NCBI GenBank assembly: GCA_017893485.1
Contig: JACEHZ010000366.1
Location: 186,001 to 250,000, forward strand
Length of the DNA: 64,000 nt
Source: Hemerocallis citrina
Taxonomy: Eukaryota; Streptophyta; Magnoliopsida; Asparagales; Asphodelaceae
Direction of reading: 5' to 3'
In this document: positions 57,506-64,000 of the stretch, piece after piece
Layout of the letters: the number at the start of each line of letters is the position of its first letter
Numbering within the stretch: the stretch's first letter is position 1
Notes under the pieces: generated by a model
What the model was told of the DNA's origin: nothing
The model's input: only the letters and a program-made list of their open reading frames with translations
The model's database searches: none
Program-made: the position numbers and the translations under genes

Positions 57506-60500
57506 TTATTTGAAAAGCTTAGGGTGATCTTTCATCATTCTCTCCTCAGATTCCCAAGTGGCCTCCTCAACAAGTTGGTTCCTCCAAACGATCTTGACCA
57601 TAGGTATAGTCTTATTCCTCAAGACTTTCTCCTGTCGATCCACAATCTCTATTGGACGCTCAGTGTAGCTCAAATCCAACTGCAGACCTTCTGGCACTTC
57701 GGGCAAATAGTGACTCGGATCTGGAATATAGCCTCGCAGCATAGACACATGGATGACATTGTGTACCTGGGCCAACTCTTCCGGTAGTTCTAACCAATAA
57801 TCCGTCTTCCCAATTCTCTTCAATATCGTATAAGGACCTATGTATCTCGGGGCTAATTTCCCTCCCTTCCAAACTGAATCACTCCCTTGGTTGGAGACAC
57901 CTTCACAAAGAAAAAGTCACCTTCCTCAAACTCCAGATCTCTCCTCCGGTTGTCGGCATAACTTTTTTGTCTGCTCTGGGCGTCGCTAACCTCTTTCTAA
58001 TCAACTCAATCTTTTCTAAGGTTTGTTGCACAATCTCTGGCCCATACAGCTACCGTTCCCCCACTTCATACCAACACACCGGTGTTCTACACTTCCTTCC
58101 ATACAGAGCCTCATAAGGTGACATCCCAATGCTTGTCTAGAAACTATTATTGTAGGCAAATTTCACTAGAGCCAAATGCCTCTCCCAACTGCTACCAAAA
58201 TCCAACACACAACATCTTAGCATATCTTATAGTACCCGGTCGACCCTCTTGGTCTGTCCATCAGTCTGAGGATGGAATGCAGTACTGAAATCAGTCTTCA
58301 TACCCAAAGCTGCTTGAAGACTTCTCCAGAAATGCGAGGTAATCAGTCTTGGTCGGATACAATCGACAAAGGAACTCCATGTAGCCTCACGATCTCCTCG
58401 ACATACAACTCGGCTAACTTTCCATAGACCAAGTAAGCTTCATCACTAGAAAGTGAGCCATTTTGGTGAGTCAGTCCACTATCATCCAAATTGCATCGTT
58501 GCCCTTAGAACCCCTAGGTAATCCTATAATGAAGTCCATACTGATATTATCCCACTTCCACTCCGGAATGGGTAATGGATGCAACAAACCCTCGGGTTTT
58601 TTATTCTCGACCTTGATCTGCTAACAGACTGTACACCTGGCGACAAACTCAGCTACATCCCGCTTTATTCCTGACCACCAGAAATACTGCTTTATATCGC
58701 GGTACATCTTGGTACTTCCTGGATGTACGAATAATAAAGTGGCATGTGCTTCCTGTAGAAGCTCTCCTTTAGTTCTGCTTGATTTGGCACACACAGCCGC
58801 TCTCCAAACCACAATACCTCATCTTTCACCTGGAATTCTGTCAACCTTCCGGTGCCAATCTGCTTTCTCATCTCCTGAATCTCCAGATCGGTCTTCTGAC
58901 TGTTGATAATCCTGTCCCTCAGTGTGGGTTGAGTCTCAACTAAGCTAATGAAGCCCCTAATCCTTGCAACACCACCTCGATCTCTGCTCGATCAAGTTCC
59001 TCTGCCAACTTCTCCAAAGTTGCGATCAATCAGGACAAACTGCTCTTCCGGCTGAGCGCATCAGCCACCACATTGGCCTTTTCTGGATGGTACTTGATTT
59101 TGGGTCGGATATCTTCCAACACTTCCAACCATCACCGTTGTCTCAGATTTAAGTCCTTATGCTGGTAGATGTACTTTAGACTCTTATGATCCGTATACAT
59201 GTTAACCTTTTCCCCATATACATAGTGCCTCCACTGCTTTAGTAGAAAGATGATTGCTGCCAACTCCAGATCATGGGTTGGGTAATTCTTCTCATGCGGC
59301 CTCAGCTGTCTAGACCCATAAGCTATTACCTTTCCTTCCTACATCAGCACACAATCCAGTCCGCGATGGGAAGCATCACTGTAGACATCATAGTCGACTC
59401 CTGCTTTTGGCAAAGCCAGGATGGGAGTGGTAGTCAACCTCTTCTTTAACTCCTGAAAGCTAGCTTCTCACTGTTCCGACCATTTAAAACTCATGTTTTT
59501 CTTTGTAAGCCCCGTGAGCGGCACAGCTATCTGGGCGTAGCCCTGAATGAACCTTCTGTACTGCTAACCCCAAAAAAGCTCCTGATCTCTTTCACTGTAG
59601 TTGGTCTTGGCCAATCTCTTACTGCCTCAATCTTTTGTGGGTCAGTAACCACTCCCCCCTTAGAAAGGATGTGACCTAGGAAGGCAACTTCGATTTTCCA
59701 GAAGTCACACTTAGATAACTTTGCATATAGCTTCTGCTCCTGTAACTTCTTCAGTACCTCTGCAAGGTGCTCGGCATGTTCTACCTCTGTCTTGGAGTAG
59801 ACTAGTATGTTGTCGATGAACACAACGACGAAAGAATCGATGAACGACCGTAGGACCCTATTCATCATGTCCATGAAAATAGCAGGTGCATTGGTTACTC
59901 CAAACGGCATGACTAGGAACTCATAGTGGCCATGTCGAGTTCTAAACGTCGTCTTGTGCACATCTTCTTTCTTTACTCGGACCTGGTGATAACCCGACCG
60001 TAGATCTATTTTAGAGAAGATAGCTGCTCCTTATAGATGGTCGAATAGATCATCGGTTTGAGGAATCGGATACTTGTTCTGCACTGTTACCCGGTTCAAT
60101 TCTCTGTAATCAATGCACATTCTCATCGATCCATCCGTCTTCTTTACCAAAAGAACTGGTGCTCCCCAAGGCGACACACTCAGCCTGATGAATCCTTTGC
60201 CCAACAGCTCTTCAATCTGCTTTTTGATATCATCTTGCTCAACTGGCGCCATTCTGTATGGTGCCATAGAAATGAGTGCACTCCCTGGCTGAACGGATAT
60301 ACCGAACTCTACATCCCGCTGAGGTGGAAGCCCGTGTAGATCTTCTAGAAACACTGTTGGAAAATCCCGGACTACTAGAATCTGCTTCACTTTTTTAGGA
60401 ACCTTCTGCTTAGATAATGCTGCTACCAACTGTTTGCACTACCTCTTCCCTCGAAATGTCACTGCTGGTCCCCCTGGTGCCTTTATCACAACTTATTTAC

Positions 60501-60717
60501 TCTTGCACTCAATAGTGGCATTGTAGATGGACATCCAGTCTATTCCAATGATGATGTCGACCCCCAAGACTGCCAATTCGTTGAGGTCGATGCCCAAGAT
60601 TCTGCCTCCAATCTCAAGTTCACACCCTTCATAATATCGGTCGGTAGTCAAATTTTCTCCTGACGGGGTAGCCACAGATAGAACTTTGCCAGGAAATTTT
60701 TTTGGTTCGACTCCCAA
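57506..60717 (-). pseudogene. Gypsy 2 pol (protease-RT-RNase H-integrase-chromodomain), broken
   Basis: Protease part 60717-60493 (VATPSGENLTTDRYYEGCEL, IGIDWMSIYNA); the DTGSS motif lies in a shifted frame just upstream. RT 60429-60031 ([24 protein letters not shown]) and 59961-59527 ([25 protein letters not shown]; the second catalytic Asp is Asn). RNase H follows with stops. Integrase: zinc-finger part at 58812-58621 (HPGSTKMYRDIKQYFWW, CTVC). The C-terminal piece 57823-57506 has KTDYWLELPEEL, VIHVSMLRGYIPDP and the chromodomain-like VKIVWRNQLVEEATWESEE. It cannot be translated as one protein. Confidence 0.88.
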
Positions 60718-60959
60718 TCATTTTACAAATAAGGGTGACATAAATGTGTGAGATGATCCTGTATCAAATAAAACTGTTGCTTTTATTCCATTTATTTGAA
60801 CTTCTCCTGTTACATAAAGAGTACTCTCATTACATAACACTTTATTACAAAAGACGGAAATAACAATAGATGATCCTAATCAGTTTCTTCCATACCCGTG
60901 ATGATGTTATCAACATCATCTGCATCAGCTTCGGTCAAAGCGAACACTCGCCCCTGCCG

Positions 60960-61931
60960 ATATGGCTTCTGCCCCGGATTGGCTTACTTTTGACTTGACC
61001 CTCCCTGCTGGAGCTGAGGGCAAAATGGCTTGATGTGGCCCTCCTTGCCACAATGGAAACAAGTCTTGGCCCCCTGAGACTTCGTACATCCAGCAGCTAT
61101 GTGACCAGCCTCTTCACACTTGTAGCAGGTGGGTACCCTACTAGTTATTACAACCGCATTTGCTCCGGTGGGTTTGAACCATTGTGCTGGGGGCTGTCCC
61201 CTGAAATTCACTAGTGCTACAGGCCTCTTACCAGTTTTCTGGGTGTTCTTCCTGTTCTGTATTGCGTGGAACTGGTTCATGTCAGTCTTAGTAGTTGTGG
61301 TTCTCCGAACGAACTTCTCAAATCTTCTGCCCAGAGGTATCATTCTGGACCTCAAGTTTGGCCTCAAACCTTGGTCGAATTTCCGTGCTTTCTTGGCTTC
61401 GTCCAGAACCATTTCCGGTCCATACCTGGAGAGCTAGTTCAATTTTGTTTCATACTCTCTCACTGTCATGCCACCCTGTTGCAAGCTCAAGAACACCATG
61501 GCTTTCTTCTCCTAAACATTCATGGGAAATTAGTGGCTTCTGAATTCTTCCAGGAATCCCTCCTAGGTAATCTGCACATTGCCCAAGGTCCTCTTTAGTG
61601 ATTTCCACCAGACTCCTGTACCTTTCTCCAGCTGGATGGTAACCAGCTTCACCTTACTTGCTTCAGGGGTTTCTAGAACTTCAAAGACTGTCTTAATCTG
61701 TCTGATCCAGTCGTCAGCAGCATCTAGATTTGCCTAGCCCTCGAACACAGGTGGCTTCATCCTTTTGAATGACTCCACTAGTCTGATTGCTTCGGGGATC
61801 TGCACAGCTGGCCCTGGCCTAGGGTTTCCGACGACATTGGCAGCAAAAGCATTCAAGGTCTGATATACTCGAGCTAGCTCAGTTTGCAGATCAAGTCCAC
61901 TGTTCTCATCACTGTGCTCTCCGCCAGCCAT
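60960..61931 (-). pseudogene. Gypsy 2 gag, broken
   Basis: Starts MAGGEHSDENSGLDLQTEL at 61931, a good match in place to the gag of Gypsy 1 (YQTLNA, SFKRMKPPVFEG). A stop near 61734 and others follow. The later part (61412-60984) has FDQGLRPNLRSRMIPLG and two intact zinc knuckles, CYKCEEAGHIAAGC and CFHCGKEGHIKPFC; Gypsy 1's first knuckle is broken by a stop. Gag forms the particle and binds RNA. Confidence 0.87.
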
Positions 61932-62072
61932 TTCTGAGCATAAAAATTGTCATTAATCACCATAAATAGCACAACATTCTTCCAACAAAATTTTATTCAT
62001 TCCAAAATTAATTTTTTACATTCGGAAAGAAAACTTGCCTTTACGTCCATTCATCACTTTAACATAAAGACA

Positions 62073-62585
62073 CTAGATTCTACGGTTTTTCTTAGCTTCT
62101 CTGAGCTCTCCCTGTAATTCCTGGATTTCTTTCTTCATGTCTTCAAACTTTTGATGATGCTCCTGCTTGTCCCAGCGAGTCATGTCATCTAGCTTAGCGA
62201 AGTGTTAAGCATTCACGTACCGGAGCTTTTCGAGTTCCCATACTTGGTGACTCAATTCATGAATGCGTTCCTTGTCCCCTGCTTGCCGTGATTCTAAGTG
62301 GTTTACTCTCCACTTCTAGGCATCCAACTCCCTTCGAAGAGAAGTAACAATACCACCTTGGTCATCTTGAATAGGTTCTTCGTCTGAGGATTCTTCTGGG
62401 GAATCAGGTGGAGGTGGTGTAATCTCCCTGGACTCGGGTTGTTCTTCTTTTATTTCTTCTAGGTTTTCTTCTTCCTCTTCTGGGTCTTCTTCTTCCTCTA
62501 TTGGCTTTTCATCTTCTGGGTCTTCTTCTTCTTCGAAAGGAACGAACCATTCCACCTCATTCTAGGGGTCATGATGATTGGCCAT
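62073..62585 (-). pseudogene. Extra leader reading frame upstream of gag (acidic plus coiled coil)
   Basis: Between the primer-binding site and gag, a single 171-codon frame runs from ATG at 62585 to TAG at 62073, interrupted by three stops. The N-terminal half is very acidic (PFEEEEDPEDEKPIEEEE, then EEPIQDDQGG). The C-terminal half has heptad-like Leu/Ile spacing (KFEDMKKEIQELQGELREAK) and a basic end. Gypsy 1 has only ~220 bp in this position and no such frame. No domain is recognised. One continuous frame over 171 codons with only three stops suggests it once coded. Confidence 0.62.
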
Positions 62586-62719
62586 CTTATAGAGAAAAGG
62601 AGGAGAAACATCAACGCATAGAGAAATGTCTATAAGCTGAACTCACACTCTAATGTCCAACCTAATGTGTCATCTTTGTAAATTTGTACAACTTATTGAA
62701 GCGTGGCTCTGATATCATT

Positions 62720-64000
62720 TGTAACGCCCTGAATACCAAAATACGGTAATTCGTAGCTCAACACGATCTATACTTCACTTCGTACAATTTTACAAGGGAT
62801 TTTGAAACTTTTATTACAACATTGTTCTTTTACATCAATAACGCAGCAGAAAATAAATGAAGTACAACATGATAAATATACAATTTCAACAACTTGAACA
62901 TGTAATTAATCATCAGCATCAAATTCATCTCTATATCTCCTTGTAAGATCTAAGTCCTGCATATGAAACTGTTGGCATGTCAGTTGCTTACAACCGACGT
63001 AATGTTACAAACAGCGATCCTCTTTATGCTACATTATAACGAAATCTCTTACTTTAACAAATCACAAACTTGAATGCATATAAAAGTGTAAAAAGTGAAT
63101 ACCCTAGATATGTTAGTGTATGACATGACTTAATGCCTAATGCAGGTGTTATACTACAATGACACTAATGCATACTTGTTCGGATTCTATGCATTCCATA
63201 CTATATAGGTCAGAGGGCAAGCACCTACGTACTCCACATTAAAGGGTTTAATCCCTTACCATGATAACTACCCAGTAATAAAAACAAAGTTTAGACATTC
63301 CACGAGTACGAATTTCAGTTCCGAAGTTCCACCGCCCGACTATACAGAATCCTCATCGTGCGAACATCCTGCAAGTGTCCCTCTAGCCCCGGTTTACACA
63401 TATACACTGGAGTATGACCTACTATCCACTCGACTATTCATGATCCCGAAATTCACCGCCCGATCAATCATAATCTCGGATTTAATTAAGGCTCGCCTCC
63501 ATCGCAAGCAACCACAATCCCGGAATCCACCGCCCGACTGAGTCTATAGTCCCGAAATCTACCGCCCGACTATATAGAGGCCCTCCACTTACGTTTGCCC
63601 AATTTTATTACATCTTCACTTAGTGCCTAATTCTTCAGTTTGAATATGAATAAATAATACTACCTAGAGCTAGTTTACCCTCCTGCCGGTCTTACACAAA
63701 ATACCGAGAACGACACCCTTATTGGCCACTTCTCAAAAATAAATTATTCATTACCATTACTTTTGCCGGTACCTGGGTATCACTAAGCCTTTAGAATCAA
63801 CTTTTTTTCATGTTCATCAACTTGGGGTACTCATCCCCTTATAACTCATATTCTCAAATTTCATGTATTCATAATTTATTCAAATTCTTTTTTATGCATT
63901 CTTATTCATTCATCAATAGGTACAATATCAACCTATTCATTTTCACAAACACTTTTCATATTCATCCAAAACTTTCTTGAATCAAGTTAATTAAGATTAA
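62720..64000 (-). repeat. 5' LTR of Gypsy 2 (truncated by the window end)
   Basis: Starts TGTAACGCCCTGAATACC next to a degenerate primer-binding site at about 62705-62717 (minus TGATATCAGAGCC; one mismatch to the tRNA-Met site). It differs from the 3' LTR at many single positions and a ~25-bp indel (extra CCGCCCGACTGAGTC unit at 63528), so the insertion is older than the intact Copia. Confidence 0.9.

Larger units (their letters stand above)
54405..64000 (-). mobile_element. Gypsy retrotransposon 2 (Tekay/Del-like chromovirus), full length but decayed
   Basis: 3' LTR 54405-57412, internal region 57413-62719, 5' LTR from 62720 to beyond the window. On the minus strand the order is a leader frame, gag with two zinc knuckles, protease, RT, RNase H, integrase and a C-terminal chromodomain-like segment. 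This order and the chromodomain place it in the chromoviruses. Stops and shifts occur in every domain, and the RT catalytic box reads FIDN, not FIDD. The right end, with its target duplication, lies outside the window. Confidence 0.9.

Overview
This window is plant nuclear DNA, most likely from a eudicot with a repeat-rich genome. The evidence is broken plant genes (a plant-type CDKB kinase, a P-class PPR fragment, a serine carboxypeptidase-like gene, a Derlin exon, an Atos/FAM214-like gene) embedded in plant-type transposons (Tnt1-like Copia, chromodomain Gypsy, L1-type LINE, Helitrons, TRIM, MITEs) and a decayed caulimovirid insertion. The species cannot be named from the sequence. I find no intact host gene; the only complete long reading frame is the polyprotein of a young Copia element.

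Layout. 1-1.6 kb: AT-rich DNA with a Copia 3' end. 1.6-7.4 kb: an L1-type LINE that truncates the 3' LTR of a gag-only Copia derivative. 7.4-9.3 kb: noncoding. 9313-14732: intact Copia with near-identical LTRs and a perfect 5-bp target duplication. 15.2-17.1 kb: Atos-like gene broken by a frameshift and an exonic MITE, with its 3' exons not found. 18.1-19.3 kb: repeat carrying a PPR fragment, with an inverted partner at 31.9-33.1 kb and a related copy at 36.8-37.6 kb. 20.0-22.5 kb: two near-identical Helitrons 64 bp apart, the second splitting a Derlin exon. 23.8-25.1 kb: CDKB pseudogene. 25472-31381: Gypsy element with a perfect target duplication but no integrase and almost no 3' LTR. 33.5-34.8 kb: carboxypeptidase exons. 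36.4-36.8 kb: complete TRIM. 37.5-43.6 kb: microsatellites, MITEs and a dense cluster of Helitron ends. 44.0-50.0 kb: caulimovirid-like remnant interrupted by a solo LTR. 50.6-54.4 kb: fold-back element, a second solo LTR with perfect target duplication, and a 72-base C tract. 54405-end: full-length but decayed chromodomain Gypsy with an extra acidic leader reading frame; its 5' LTR runs off the window.

The most unusual signal is a recurring DNA module: two copies of a palindrome with a GTCGAC core, 20-22 bp apart, the second often followed by GTCC. It occurs as small arrays in the LTRs of two different Copia elements, a Gypsy LTR and a solo Gypsy-type LTR, and again inside the coding region of the intact Copia, where read in the opposite sense it encodes Gln-Ser-Thr repeats. 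The bases flanking the core differ between elements (CA/TG, AA/TT, CG/CG) but usually change so that the dyad is kept. I suggest a protein-binding site or a module exchanged between unrelated retrotransposons; the function is unknown.
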